From: Chloroflexota bacterium
Lineage (GTDB): Bacteria > Chloroflexota > Limnocylindria > Limnocylindrales > CSP1-4
Reading direction: 5' to 3'
Length of the DNA stretch: 64,000 bases
Assembly: GCA_947475545.1 (NCBI GenBank)
Contig: CANJLL010000002.1
Location: 62,001-126,000 of the forward strand
The notes beneath the pieces are model-generated. The model searched no databases. It was not told where the DNA came from and saw only the letters and a list, made by a program, of their open reading frames with translations. Of the stretch, positions 16,878 through 25,579 are shown piece by piece. Each line of letters begins with the position of its first letter. Positions within the stretch are counted from its first letter, which is position 1. The translations under genes and the position numbers were made by a program.

Positions 16878-17429
16878 CTAGTACGAGTAGGGGTCCTCGC
16901 TGGTCACCGGGGCGCTTGAACGGGCGGGTGCCCCGGCGCCGGCCGGCGCCCCCGTGGCCCTGGCGAGGGCAAACCCGTTGACGCCGTCGCCCGTCGCATC
17001 CCCGGCCTTGGCATCGCCCTGCCAGAGGTAGAGCGGCTGGCCGTTGTACGTGACCTGGCGCGCGCCATCGGCCCGGGTCAGCGTGCCCAGCGTCCCGGCC
17101 GCGCCGGTGCCGGCCGCCGGCAGCGCACCAGCCGCCACGGTGAGCGGCGGCCACGACGTCGCGCAGGTGCCGGTGCATGTCGAGGTCGTGGCCGTGTCGC
17201 CCGCGTGGACGTACAGGGTCATGCCGTTGGGTGCGGTCAGGAAGGTGCCGGCACTCGGCGTTGTGGCCGTGCCCACGACGACCGGGGCCTGGCTGGCGGG
17301 TGCGCTCCCCAGCGCCGACGTGGTGGCGGGTGCGCTCCCCAGCGCCGACGTGCTGCCGGCCGACGAACACCCGGTGGTGGCCAGGCCCAGCACCAGGGCG
17401 AGGGCGACGAGCGGGCGACGTCGGGCCAT
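16878..17429 (-). CDS. Lipoprotein with secreted-repeat (COG4315/PF03640-type) units
   Basis: A 183-residue predicted lipoprotein: MARRRPLVALALVLGLATTGC ends in a lipobox with Cys21. The mature part carries two repeats of the type GMTLYVHAGD...STCTGTCATSWPPL and VTYNGQPLYLWQGD...GDGVNGFA, typical of the secreted-repeat family found in actinobacteria and related groups. ATG 17429 follows GAGGA at good spacing. A 27-bp direct repeat (17308-17354) encodes the duplicated TSALGSAPA in the linker just after the lipid anchor and may vary in copy number. Function is unknown; it could be an extracytoplasmic redox or heme-related protein. Confidence 0.8.
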   Translation of the reverse strand: MARRRPLVALALVLGLATTGCSSAGSTSALGSAPATTSALGSAPASQAPVVVGTATTPSAGTFLTAPNGMTLYVHAGDTATTSTCTGTCATSWPPLTVAAGALPAAGTGAAGTLGTLTRADGARQVTYNGQPLYLWQGDAKAGDATGDGVNGFALARATGAPAGAGAPARSSAPVTSEDPYSY

Positions 17430-17513
17430 GGGGCGTTCCTCGATTCGGTCCGTCGGCACATCCGCCGGCTACCCCCAACTACGTCGCGAACGCCGTTCCG
17501 GTTCTCGAGACCC

Positions 17514-18736
17514 TCAGCCGACGACGCCGTCCGGCGCCAGCAGCATCGAGCGGAGGCGAATCCCGCTCGCGGCGAAGATGGCATTCGCGAGCGCCGGGGC
17601 GACCGCCACGATCGGCGTCTCACCGCACCCGGCCGACGGCATCTCCGGCCAGTCCAGGAGCACCACCTCGATCGGCGGCACGTCGCCGAGGCGCGCCAGC
17701 CGGTAGTCCTTGAAGGTGCCGTTGCGGATCACGCCGTCCCCAAAGTGGATGGCCTCGAACGTGGCGGCCCCAAGGCCCATCACCGTCGCGCCCTCGACCT
17801 GGTTGGCGAGGCCGTCGGGGTCCACGATCGCTCCGCACTCGACCGCGGTCACGATCCGGTCGATCGTCAGGCGCCCGTCGTCGCCGACGCGGAGCGCGGG
17901 ACCCGCAACTCGTCGGCAACCAGGAGCGACAGGGCCGTCCGGTTGTCCTGGCCCAGGTTCACCTTGCCCGTGAAGGCTGTCACGCGCCCATCGGCGGCAG
18001 CGTGGAGCCAGGCACCGCCGCCGGTGCCCCAGCCGCCTCCAGCCCCGTGGCCGCCGGCCCCAGCCGGCCCAGCGGTTCGGGGATCCCAGGCCACCACAAG
18101 GCCGTCGGGCAGGACGGCGAACCAGTCGCGCTCCTCCGGCTCGACCAGGTCCCAGGGGCGCTGGGGCCGCGGGTGCTCGCTGCCGGGTGCCGAATCGGCC
18201 GCCCGGCCGTCCGTCCAATCGGCTGCCTGTGCTTCGGCAGCCGTGCCCGGGGTGCCGCCCGGTGCGCCCTCCCGCGCCGTCAGCCGCGCCGCACGGTGAA
18301 CCGCTCGCCGGATCCGTGGGTACGTGCCGCAGCGACAGAGGTTGCCCGAGAGCGCGTCCGTGATCTCCGCGTCGTCCGGGTCCGCCACTCGCCCCAGGAG
18401 CGCGACCGCGCTCATGACCAGCCCCGGCGTGCGGTAGCCGCACTGGAAGGCGCCCTCCTCCACGAAGGCGCGCTGGACCGGGTGGGCGCCGCCTGGCGCC
18501 AGCCCCTCGATGGTGGTCACCGAACGGCCAATCGCCTCGGTCGCATACACGTGGCATGACTTGACGGGCTGGCCGTCGACCAGAACGGTGCACGCGCCGC
18601 ACTCGCCTTCGCCGCAACCCAGCTTGGCGCCCGTCAGGCCCAGCTCGTCGCACAGGATCGAGAGCAGGCTCCGCGGCGGCTCCGGGGAGACCGGGCGCAC
18701 CACGCCATCGACCGTGATCACCGACGCGTCAGCCAT
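17514..18736 (-). pseudogene. Molybdenum hydroxylase: 2Fe-2S domain fused to a molybdopterin subunit with a large internal deletion
   Basis: Residues 1-150 from ATG 18736 form an intact 2Fe-2S domain (CGEGECGACTVLVDGQ, FQCGYRTPG, LSGNLCRCGTYP). A Pro-rich linker leads into the N-terminus of an IorB-type molybdopterin subunit (WLHAAADGRVTAFTGKVNLG, then TALSLLVADEL). Near 17895-17905 the frame changes and sequence jumps to the C-terminal end of the same subunit (RIVTAVECGAIVDPDG, GCGETPIVAVAPALANAI), ending at 17514. Most of the catalytic subunit, several hundred residues, is missing. The join is clean, so either a genomic deletion or a mis-assembly could explain it. As it stands it cannot encode an active oxidoreductase. 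Confidence 0.75.
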
Positions 18737-18769
18737 CCGCCTGCCTCCCATGCCCCGGCGCGGTGCCGG

Positions 18770-19516
18770 ACCATCGTCGGCGGGAAGCAGAACCGGTTCA
18801 TCAACGTCACCATGTGGCTGCCGGCCGCCAAGGCCACCCAGATCCCCGTGACCTGCCTGGAGGCCGGACGCTGGGACGGGGGTGAGGCGATGCGCTTCGG
18901 CGCGGGCCGCAAGGCGGACTATGCGCTCCGGTCCATGGTCAACATCCAGGTCGGCCAGCAGTTGCGAAGCGCCATGGCCATGGATGGCGCGATGGATGGC
19001 GCGATGGGTGGCGCCGAGGCCTTTGCCGCCGACCAGGGCGCCATCTGGAACGAGATCGGCCAACGCGAGACGCGCGCCGGTCGATCGTCAGCCACGGCGT
19101 CCCTGCACGACCTGTACGAGGAGGAGCGGGGCGAAGCCCAGCCACTGGCCGTCGCGGCGAGGGCGCGGAACGGGCCCTGCGGGAGCGGCCGGATCGTGGC
19201 ACTGGAGCTGTTCGACAACCCGGCAACCCTGGCGGCATCCTGGCCGCGGCTGGTGGAGTCGGCGGTCTCCGCCCACCTCGACCACGCCCGGACCGCCGCC
19301 GCGGGACTGGCACAATCGCGCGCGCACCGCCACCCGGATCCCGAGGCGATCCAGCGGATGATCGATCGGGCGTCGGCGGCACTCGACGGGGCGGCTGTGG
19401 GCCGGTCGATCGGCGAGGGGCTGGACATCCGGCTGGCGAGCCACCAGATCGCGGGCAGCGCCCTGGTCCGCAAGGGGCACTTCATCCATGCCGAGCTGTT
19501 CCGGGTCGTGGCCTGA
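18770..19516 (+). pseudogene. ARPP-1 (DUF6569) family gene lacking its 5' end
   Basis: The frame reads TIVGGKQNRFINVTMWLPAA, then QIPVTCLEAGRWDGG, ADYALRSMVNIQ, SATASLHDLYEE, ARNGPCGSGRIVALELFDNP and KGHFIHAELFRV, which follows the ARPP-1 pattern (G-A-K-Q-N-R-x-x-N, P-V-S-C-V-E-x-G-R-W, first half of the domain). About 75 N-terminal residues of the family are absent and no start codon precedes GGKQNR; the first ATG (18812) lies inside the conserved core and has no ribosome site. The gene begins abruptly 33 bp from the divergent 2Fe-2S gene. A 12-bp repeat gives MDGAMDGAMGGAE. Probably a truncated, silent gene, or an assembly breakpoint. Confidence 0.65.
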
Positions 19517-19535
19517 GTCGCCGGGCTGACGGCCG

Positions 19536-21398
19536 TTACCGATTGGCCCGCAACCACCCCACGAGCTCGGCCATGGCCCGGCAGTCCACCTCGTTGTAGC
19601 GGGCGATATCGCCCATCAGCGACAGCTGCGGGAGCGTGGCGCCGGTCCGGGCAGCCTCCGCGTCGCACCACCAGGCCCCGACCATGGCACCCATCCCGTC
19701 GGTGGGACCCTCGCCCCACACGGTCTGGATCAGGCCGTGCTGGTGCATCGACTTGGCGAGCGGCTTGAGGCCGAACCCAAAGGCCCCGCGCACGGTGACG
19801 GGGACGGCGCGCATCACCTCGGTCAGGAAGTCGAAGAAGGGCAGCCTGGGCCAATCAGGCTGGCCGTGGCGCGTGCGTGCCGAGTTGTAGGCGGTGTCGA
19901 ATGAGGCCGACTCGGCCTTCCACCAGTGGACGATCCGGACGTCGCCCCACGCCAGGCCGCGGGCACCCCGCAGGGCGTCCATCTGCTTGATCCAGCGTCC
20001 GATGATCGCGCCCTCGTCGTCCTCCGTCAGGCGGTCCACGGTCCACTGGGCGAAGCGCCACTGGTCGCCTTCCCACCAGCCGCAGCCGATCTGGAAGATG
20101 AGCGCCTGGCCACCGGCCTGGGGCAGCCTGGAGAAGTCGTCGGCGAGGCTGGAGACCGTCTCGAAGTCCACGTACAGCTCGAGCGGGGCGGCCGTCCGCC
20201 AGGCGGCGTTCACGCCAGAGATCCGGGCGGGCAGGACCGGCGGGCCGGAATCCCGGTTGACCGCCAGGACCGCGTCACACTGGACGGCGAGCTTGTCGGA
20301 TACCTCGAGTGCCTCGGCGCTCACGCCTGGCTGGTCCCAGCGGCGCAGGCCCCGGGCATGGGCGGCCCGGCGACGCCCGGGGTTCATCCCTGGCAGCTTG
20401 GTCAGCTCACCCAGCTGGTCGGCGATCTGGGCCTTGGCCCGGTGCCAGGGCGCGTCGCTGGTGTTGCGGGCGTGGGGGTAGAGCTCGGGCACCGACGGCT
20501 GGGGGAGCACCCGCCAGGTATCGCCCTGGGCTCGCAGGCGACGGACCCAGTCGAGTGCCTGGATGGTCATGGCCGCGAGCGTCCGGCCGCCGCGCGGATC
20601 CCCGAGCGCGTCATGGTCCACCCGGGCCAGCCGCTCGAAGCAGCCGGTCCCGCGTACCCAACCCGCCTTCCAGCTCCGGCCCAGCAGGTAGGCCGACGGC
20701 GGGAGGTAGCCCTGCAGCCGGCCGAGCGCCTCGTTGTAGACCCAGACCTGGGCCATGGCCGCCAGGGAATCGGAGGGCTGCGCGGCGCGCTCGCGGTCAA
20801 GCGCCAGGGTGTGGAACTTCACGTCCACGACGCGGTAGTGCCAGGCGGCGGCGGGGCCCAGGGCCGGGGCGACGACGCGTGCCGCGGCATCATCCAGGGT
20901 GTCCGGCACGAGCTGGTTGAGCAGGTCCGAGCGGACCAGGAGGTCGGCAAGCCCGTAGGTACGGTTCTCCGGGTTGCGCAGGACGGCCTGGGCGATCACC
21001 GGCGCGCCGGCCAGCATGGCATCCACGGTGGCGCGGGCGGATGCCAGGCTCCGGCTGTCTTCCGGCCCGTGCGCGATGGTGGTCACCGGGAAGCGGTCCC
21101 CGATCAGCGCCATCACGCCCGCCTCGAAGCGGCTGCCCTGCCCGAAGATGAAGGCGAGGAAGTCGGTCCGCGCATCGAACCCCTCTCCGGCGTCGTCCCG
21201 TTGGAAGCCGTTGGCGGTGCCGTGCCGGTCCAGCCAGTCGAGGAGCGGGTCCTCCCGCAGGAAGTTGCGCGTGCGGCCGGCGGAGACCCACGCATCCCAC
21301 TCCTCCGGGCGCTGCGGGTCATCGCTGGTGCCGTCGTCGCGCGTGGTCAGCGCGGCAAGCGGGGTGAGTCCGTGGAGCGGCTGCATCTTGCTGGGCAT
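19536..21398 (-). CDS. TM0106-family RecB-like nuclease with RNase H-like (YprB-type) C-terminal domain
   Basis: A 620-residue cytosolic protein. The N-terminal half is the RecB/Cas4-related region of the TM0106 family (the AVLRNPENRTYGLADLLVR and YRVVDVKFHTLAL segments hold the candidate PD-(D/E)XK acidic residues and Lys). The C-terminal 220 residues are an RNase H-fold exonuclease domain: LELYVDFETVSS (first DxE), WWKAESASFD, and YNEVDCRAMAELV (final acidic motif). GFGLKPLAKSMHQHGL is typical of PF13482-like proteins. Together they suggest nucleic acid processing in repair or defence. ATG 21398 is supported by TACGGT ending 6 nt upstream. It precedes no cotranscribed gene, and shares a promoter motif with the next nuclease. 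Confidence 0.82.
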   Translation of the reverse strand: MPSKMQPLHGLTPLAALTTRDDGTSDDPQRPEEWDAWVSAGRTRNFLREDPLLDWLDRHGTANGFQRDDAGEGFDARTDFLAFIFGQGSRFEAGVMALIGDRFPVTTIAHGPEDSRSLASARATVDAMLAGAPVIAQAVLRNPENRTYGLADLLVRSDLLNQLVPDTLDDAAARVVAPALGPAAAWHYRVVDVKFHTLALDRERAAQPSDSLAAMAQVWVYNEALGRLQGYLPPSAYLLGRSWKAGWVRGTGCFERLARVDHDALGDPRGGRTLAAMTIQALDWVRRLRAQGDTWRVLPQPSVPELYPHARNTSDAPWHRAKAQIADQLGELTKLPGMNPGRRRAAHARGLRRWDQPGVSAEALEVSDKLAVQCDAVLAVNRDSGPPVLPARISGVNAAWRTAAPLELYVDFETVSSLADDFSRLPQAGGQALIFQIGCGWWEGDQWRFAQWTVDRLTEDDEGAIIGRWIKQMDALRGARGLAWGDVRIVHWWKAESASFDTAYNSARTRHGQPDWPRLPFFDFLTEVMRAVPVTVRGAFGFGLKPLAKSMHQHGLIQTVWGEGPTDGMGAMVGAWWCDAEAARTGATLPQLSLMGDIARYNEVDCRAMAELVGWLRANR

Positions 21399-21442
21399 GC
21401 GTTCACCGTACGAGGCCGTTCTGCCACCTTGGATGTCACGAC
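21396..21442 (-). promoter_or_regulatory. Promoter motif of the TM0106-type nuclease gene
   Basis: On the minus strand GTGACATCCAAGGTG is followed, 23 nt after its GTGACA, by TACGGT and then GAACGC and the ATG. The 15-mer matches the one before the nuclease at 22493 with one mismatch and identical spacing to the -10 box. It overlaps the expected -35 region. Confidence 0.5.
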
Positions 21443-21650
21443 GACTGGCCACCGGGGTGGGTCCGGATCATCGTAGGGCGACATTGCGATAGGTTGTCGG
21501 TAACAACCGGGCTCGCGCGAAGGCCGCTCGAAGGTTTGGAGCCCCTCCGCGGTGGCTTTCCGGAACCGGCACTGGGGTCGAACGGACCCTGGATGCTCCC
21601 GGACCCCTGGGGCAATTAGAGGCTGGGGTGCGACTCCAGGGGCAAGCTCC

Positions 21651-22493
21651 CTACCCCACCACGTCCGGGCAGGCAGCCCGGTAGTCACACCAGCGACACG
21701 CCCAGCCGGGGTTCGCCGCGAACTCGCGCCGGCGGATGGCGCCGACCGTGGCGCTCAACTGCTGGCCGAAGGCATCCAGCTGGTCGGGCGTGCGCGTGGT
21801 CCAGACCGTCATCCCGGGCTCCGCGAAGTGGAGCCCCAGGCGGGCCGGGACCGGCAGGATCTCGCGGGTGGCCGGGTCGCGGAGACCGCCGCGGGCGCCG
21901 GCGAAGGCGTACGCGCTCAACTGCTGGTCGCGGTCCACGTCTGCCTGGTCGCGGGGCTTGCCCGTCTTATGGTCCACCAGGTCGATGGCGCCGTCTGGCC
22001 GGCGGTCGATCCGGTCGATGTAGCCGACGAAGCGGACCGTGGGCTCATCCGGGGCGACGGCGACATCGATGCCAAAGCCCAGCTCGACGGCGATTGGCTG
22101 GGCGGTTGACGCCGCCTCGCGCTCCAGGAAGGCGCGCAGGACCGGCTCGCCGCGGACGCGGAGGCGGGCGATCTCGGCGGGCTCGCAGCCGGAGCGATCG
22201 ATGGCCTTCCCGAAGGCCGAATCCAGCACCTCGTAGTCGGGCGAGCCGGCACCACTGGCGCGCGCCGCGATCCGCGCCCGATCGAACGCCTCGAAGGCGG
22301 CATGGACGGCCGAGCCGAACGTGAACCAGCCCAGCGGGACCTCGCCGGGCAGCCGCTCCACGTAGCGGTAGGCGTACCGGCGCGGGCAGCCCTGGTAGGT
22401 GGAGATGGACGAGTAGCTCTCGCGCGCCGGCAGGGCCGCGACTGCCGCGGGCGGCGGCTCCGGGAGCGAGACGGGATCAGCGATGACGGTCAT
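21651..22493 (-). CDS. PD-(D/E)XK nuclease superfamily protein (Cas4/AddB C-terminal-like)
   Basis: A 280-residue exonuclease-like protein. Motifs are SYSSISTYQGCPRRYAYRYV (first Cys), FGSAVHAAFEAF with the core His, GYIDRIDRRPDGAIDLVDHKTGK with the catalytic D-(E/D)-x-K type residues, DQQLSAYAF with the Gln-Tyr motif, and a terminal WACRWCDYRAACPD Cys cluster. The four Cys suggest a 4Fe-4S cluster as in AddB and Cas4. No Cas genes are near, so DNA end processing in repair is more likely than CRISPR adaptation. ATG 22493 has GATGCT 6 nt upstream; a TTG further upstream is less likely. Confidence 0.85.
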   Translation of the reverse strand: MTVIADPVSLPEPPPAAVAALPARESYSSISTYQGCPRRYAYRYVERLPGEVPLGWFTFGSAVHAAFEAFDRARIAARASGAGSPDYEVLDSAFGKAIDRSGCEPAEIARLRVRGEPVLRAFLEREAASTAQPIAVELGFGIDVAVAPDEPTVRFVGYIDRIDRRPDGAIDLVDHKTGKPRDQADVDRDQQLSAYAFAGARGGLRDPATREILPVPARLGLHFAEPGMTVWTTRTPDQLDAFGQQLSATVGAIRRREFAANPGWACRWCDYRAACPDVVG

Positions 22494-22536
22494 GGGAGCA
22501 GCATCGGGGGCCGGTGCGACACCTTGGCTGTCACAG
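22491..22536 (-). promoter_or_regulatory. Promoter motif of the Cas4-like nuclease gene
   Basis: GTGACAGCCAAGGTG, then 23 nt after GTGACA the hexamer GATGCT, GCTCCC and ATG 22493. This is the same architecture as the neighbouring nuclease gene at 21398, suggesting co-regulation of the two nucleases from separate promoters. Confidence 0.45.
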
Positions 22537-22657
22537 GCGCTCGGCAACGCGCGTTGACGTGGTTATGGTCCTGAACAGGCGCTTGCGCGTTGGCTGGAGT
22601 CGCCAGGGGAAGGCGGCGACCATCACGGAGGCCAGGACGCAGGCGCGCGCGCCCATC

Positions 22658-22680
22658 AATCGCCTTCGGTGGAGGCGATT
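22658..22680. terminator. Hairpin downstream of nadR
   Basis: AATCGCCT-TCGGTGG-AGGCGATT is a perfect 8-bp stem, about 110 nt past the nadR stop on the minus strand. There is no T-tract after it, so it may be an RNA 3'-end stabiliser rather than an intrinsic terminator. Confidence 0.3.
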
Positions 22681-22791
22681 CGACCGACCCGACAACGCCG
22701 GATGTTGGGCGGCACCGACCTCGAGCTGGTGATCGTCATCGATGCCGCCCACGACCCCGGCGCGGTCAGGCCCGGAACCGCGCAGCACACC

Positions 22792-24087
22792 TCAGGCCCC
22801 GGGGTCAGCGTTGGCAGCCACCCGCTCGTCGTCAGACCGGGCCACCGCATAGGCAAGCTCGACGTGGCGGGTCGCGTACCAGTCGGCTTCGCGCACCGCC
22901 GCCGGCTCGAGGGCGAGCGCCGAACCCAGGGTCGCGTAGTCCGTCCGTCTGCGATCGAGGCTGGCCGCGACCTCGATCGCATCGGGGCCGCCGGGCCGAA
23001 CCCGGAGCCCGTACCGGCCGCCCGGCACCAGGTGACGCCAGCGGCCCTCCAGGCCCAGCTCCAGCCAGTTGAGCCCGCCGGCCGGCGCGGCGATCCCGGT
23101 CGCAGCCTCCACCGCCGCGCTGGCGGCAGCCACCCGCTCGCGCCGTGACCCCGTGATCACCTGCCACGGGGCGCCAAGCTCGTCGAGCCGGTCGGTCAGC
23201 TCCGCCTGCTGGAGCGCGCGCTCGTCGGCCGAGCGACGGTCGCCGTCCTGGACCCACGCGATGTCGGTGCCGGCGACCAGGGTCAGGGCGTACGGCCGCG
23301 TCGCGCCGATCGCGTCCACCCCGGCGTCGCGGGCCCCCAGGTAGACACGGTGCCAGATGCCGGTGGTCAGCGCGTCGGTGTCGGCGAAGAGCACCCGGTC
23401 CGCCCGGCGGGCAACGACGTCCTCCAGTTCGCCCTGGCGGGTGGCGATTGCGACGAAGTCGGCGGTGGTCCAGGTCTCGCCCCGGGCGTCCTTGGGATCG
23501 GAGTAGGCGCGCCCGAACTCCGGGACCCAGGCTGTCGCGAATCGGCGCGCCAGGAGGTCGGTCAGGGTGGTCTTGCCGGTGGACTCGCCGCCGATGATGC
23601 GCACCCGCCGCGCGTAGAACGCCCGGACCGGCGGGTCCAGGTGGGCCCACGCCGCCAGCGGGTCGCGCCGGATCTCCGTGCCCGAGATTGGGACGGCGGC
23701 GCGACCCGGGTCCACGCAGACGTGCCGGGCCCCGATGCCGGCCGCGGTGACGTCGCCGTAGGTGTCCCCTTCGCTGGTGAAGAGGACGTCGACCGACGGC
23801 CGACCCACCATCTCCAGGATCACGCGGTTCCAGAAGGCGATGATGGCCGGGTCGGTCCAGCTCATGGGGCCGTCGGTGATCCGGGCGCGGACGTGGACGC
23901 GGGGCGAGCCCACGAGTTCACGGACCCAGGCCTCACGCGTGGCCAGGGGGATGATGGCCTCCTCGGCGCTGCTGCCCATGACCAGCACGAACAGCTCGTC
24001 GCAGGCGGCCGCGGCCTGCTCGACCAGGAACCGGTGGCCACGGTGGAAGGGCAGGAACTTGCCCAGGACCACGCCGGTCGTGCCCAT
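22792..24087 (-). CDS. nadR: NadR-like NMN adenylyltransferase / nicotinamide riboside kinase
   Basis: Bifunctional NAD salvage enzyme of 431 residues. The adenylyltransferase domain shows GKFLPFHRGH (residues 10-18) and ISGTEIR (about 144-150). The kinase domain begins with Walker A GGESTGKTT (about 166-174) and contains FADTDALTTGIW and VQDGDRR. No N-terminal repressor HTH as in enterobacterial NadR is present; repression is taken over by the NrtR gene in the same operon. About 90 residues after the kinase (WLELGLEGRWRHLVPGG onward) are not part of the usual family and may be a small added domain. The start overlaps the pnuC stop as TGATG, so nicotinamide riboside uptake and phosphorylation are coupled. 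Confidence 0.93.
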   Translation of the reverse strand: MGTTGVVLGKFLPFHRGHRFLVEQAAAACDELFVLVMGSSAEEAIIPLATREAWVRELVGSPRVHVRARITDGPMSWTDPAIIAFWNRVILEMVGRPSVDVLFTSEGDTYGDVTAAGIGARHVCVDPGRAAVPISGTEIRRDPLAAWAHLDPPVRAFYARRVRIIGGESTGKTTLTDLLARRFATAWVPEFGRAYSDPKDARGETWTTADFVAIATRQGELEDVVARRADRVLFADTDALTTGIWHRVYLGARDAGVDAIGATRPYALTLVAGTDIAWVQDGDRRSADERALQQAELTDRLDELGAPWQVITGSRRERVAAASAAVEAATGIAAPAGGLNWLELGLEGRWRHLVPGGRYGLRVRPGGPDAIEVAASLDRRRTDYATLGSALALEPAAVREADWYATRHVELAYAVARSDDERVAANADPGA

Positions 24088-24815
24088 CAGGCGGCCCCCG
24101 TCTCTACCGACGCCGACGCCGTCGCCGCCGCCGGCGGGGTCGCCTCGAGCGTGGCACCCACTCGCCCAGCCGCACCCCGTGCGGCCATGATGCGACGCCA
24201 GGTCCGCCAGCCCCCGATCGACAGGGCGATGTAGACGAGCTGCAGCGACGCCGTCAGGGCGAGGCCCTTGGACAGGTAGAGCCCGATGTACGGCAGGTTG
24301 ACCCCCACGATCCAGACCGGCCAGCTCTCGATCAGCTTGCGGGCCAGCAGCCAGTTGGCCGCCAGCGACAGCACCGTGGTCGCGGCGTCCGCGAATGGCA
24401 CCGTGGAGTTGGTGAACGTCGCCAGCACCGCCGTCCAGGCGGCGATCCCGGCCAGGACGGCCAGCCCCGTCAGGCCCAGCTCGCGCCGGCTGGCGTGCTC
24501 GATCGGTCGTTGGGTCGCCGCCACCCCGCCGCGCAGCCAGTGCCACCAGCCGTAGAAGCCCATCGCCAGGTAGACGACCTGCAGGACGCTGTCGGCGTAC
24601 AGCCCGTTGCCCAGGAAGAGCACCAACCAGAAGGCCGAGTTCACGTTGCCGATCGGCCAGTTCCAGATCGACGCCCGGGCGGCCAGCCAGACCGTGCCGG
24701 CCCCGGCCACGAAGCCCAGGATCTCGGCCCAGCTGGTGGCGACACCGCCGAGGAGCGGGATGGGGGTGAGCAGGGCGCCGAACACCTGCCCAGGCAGCGC
24801 GACCAGGTCGTTCAT
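24087..24815 (-). CDS. pnuC: PnuC nicotinamide riboside transporter
   Basis: Integral membrane facilitator for nicotinamide riboside, 242 residues. It has about seven hydrophobic segments, the PnuC signature WNWPIGNVNSAFWLVLF, GFYGWWHWLRG, and NWLLARKLIESWPVWIVGVN near the end, where the W-x3-W and N residues line the ligand site in known structures. ATG 24815 overlaps the nrtR stop by ATGA, and its own stop overlaps nadR. The Ala/Thr-rich tail after residue 215 is unconserved. Uptake driven by intracellular phosphorylation by NadR is established for the family. Confidence 0.93.
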   Translation of the reverse strand: MNDLVALPGQVFGALLTPIPLLGGVATSWAEILGFVAGAGTVWLAARASIWNWPIGNVNSAFWLVLFLGNGLYADSVLQVVYLAMGFYGWWHWLRGGVAATQRPIEHASRRELGLTGLAVLAGIAAWTAVLATFTNSTVPFADAATTVLSLAANWLLARKLIESWPVWIVGVNLPYIGLYLSKGLALTASLQLVYIALSIGGWRTWRRIMAARGAAGRVGATLEATPPAAATASASVETGAA

Positions 24816-25573
24816 GCGCCGGCCCCTCTCGTGAACCGATAGAGCCCCGGCGCCCGGTAGGCCGCGGCGCGCGTGGTGCCGGTGGCAGTCGCCAGGCCGG
24901 AGCGCAGGATCCGCTTGCGGAACATGTCCCGGTCGAGCGGCGCGCCGGTGACGGCCTCGTAGACCTTCTGGAGGTCGAACAGGGTGAACTCGGGGGGCAG
25001 GAGCTCGAAGCCCACCGGGGCGTACCAGAGCTTGCCGCGAAGGCGCTTCACCGCCGCACCGATGATCTCGGCATGGTCGAAGGCCAACGGCTGGGGCGTC
25101 CCCTCGTGGTCCAGGACCTCGACGGCCCCACCGGTCTCGCCCGACCACGGGACGCGGACGCGGAAGGCGCCGCCGTCGATCACCACCTGGTCGCGCGCGA
25201 TGAGCGCGTAGTAGGCGATGGAGATGACCCGCGTGCGAGGGTCGCGGTCGATGGCGCCGAACGTGTACAGCTGCTCGGTGAAGACGTCGCGAAGGCCGGT
25301 CTTGGTGAGCAGGGCCCGCTGGGCCGCCTGTTCGGGCGTCTCGTGGAGGCCGACGAAGGCGCCGGGCAGGGTGAGTCGACCCTCGGCCGGCGGCTCGGCT
25401 CGCCGGGTGAGCACCACCCAGAGGTCGCGGTCGACGACGGTGAGCAGGACCACGTCCACGGCGACCGAGGGGTGCGGGTAGCGGGACGGGTCGTAGCCGG
25501 CGAGGAACTCGGCGTCGGGATCCTCTTCTCCGGGATCGGGACGAGTCGAGAAGGGTTCGCGGTCGGGGTCCAT
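24812..25573 (-). CDS. nrtR: NrtR-type Nudix-related transcriptional regulator of NAD metabolism
   Basis: A 253-residue regulator: Nudix domain (residues about 35-165) followed by a winged helix (FELLPPEFTLFDLQKVYEAV). The Nudix box reads GAFVGLHETPEQAAQRALLTKTG, so the catalytic REUXEE Glu pair is lost, as in NrtR proteins that bind ADP-ribose but do not hydrolyse it. The gene heads an operon with pnuC and nadR, the typical NrtR regulon. The promoter overlaps a perfect inverted repeat (25583-25599). The ATG lies 6 nt after the -10, so the mRNA is leaderless. Derepression by an NAD breakdown product is the known mode of the family. Confidence 0.9.
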   Translation of the reverse strand: MDPDREPFSTRPDPGEEDPDAEFLAGYDPSRYPHPSVAVDVVLLTVVDRDLWVVLTRRAEPPAEGRLTLPGAFVGLHETPEQAAQRALLTKTGLRDVFTEQLYTFGAIDRDPRTRVISIAYYALIARDQVVIDGGAFRVRVPWSGETGGAVEVLDHEGTPQPLAFDHAEIIGAAVKRLRGKLWYAPVGFELLPPEFTLFDLQKVYEAVTGAPLDRDMFRKRILRSGLATATGTTRAAAYRAPGLYRFTRGAGA

Positions 25574-25579
25574 CGCCCT

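Noticed and set aside
21480-21650. Possible small RNA with several GC-rich hairpins (GGGTC-GAACG-GACCC)
   Set aside because: It does not match SRP RNA, tmRNA, RNase P or tRNA signatures; short stems are expected by chance at this base composition.
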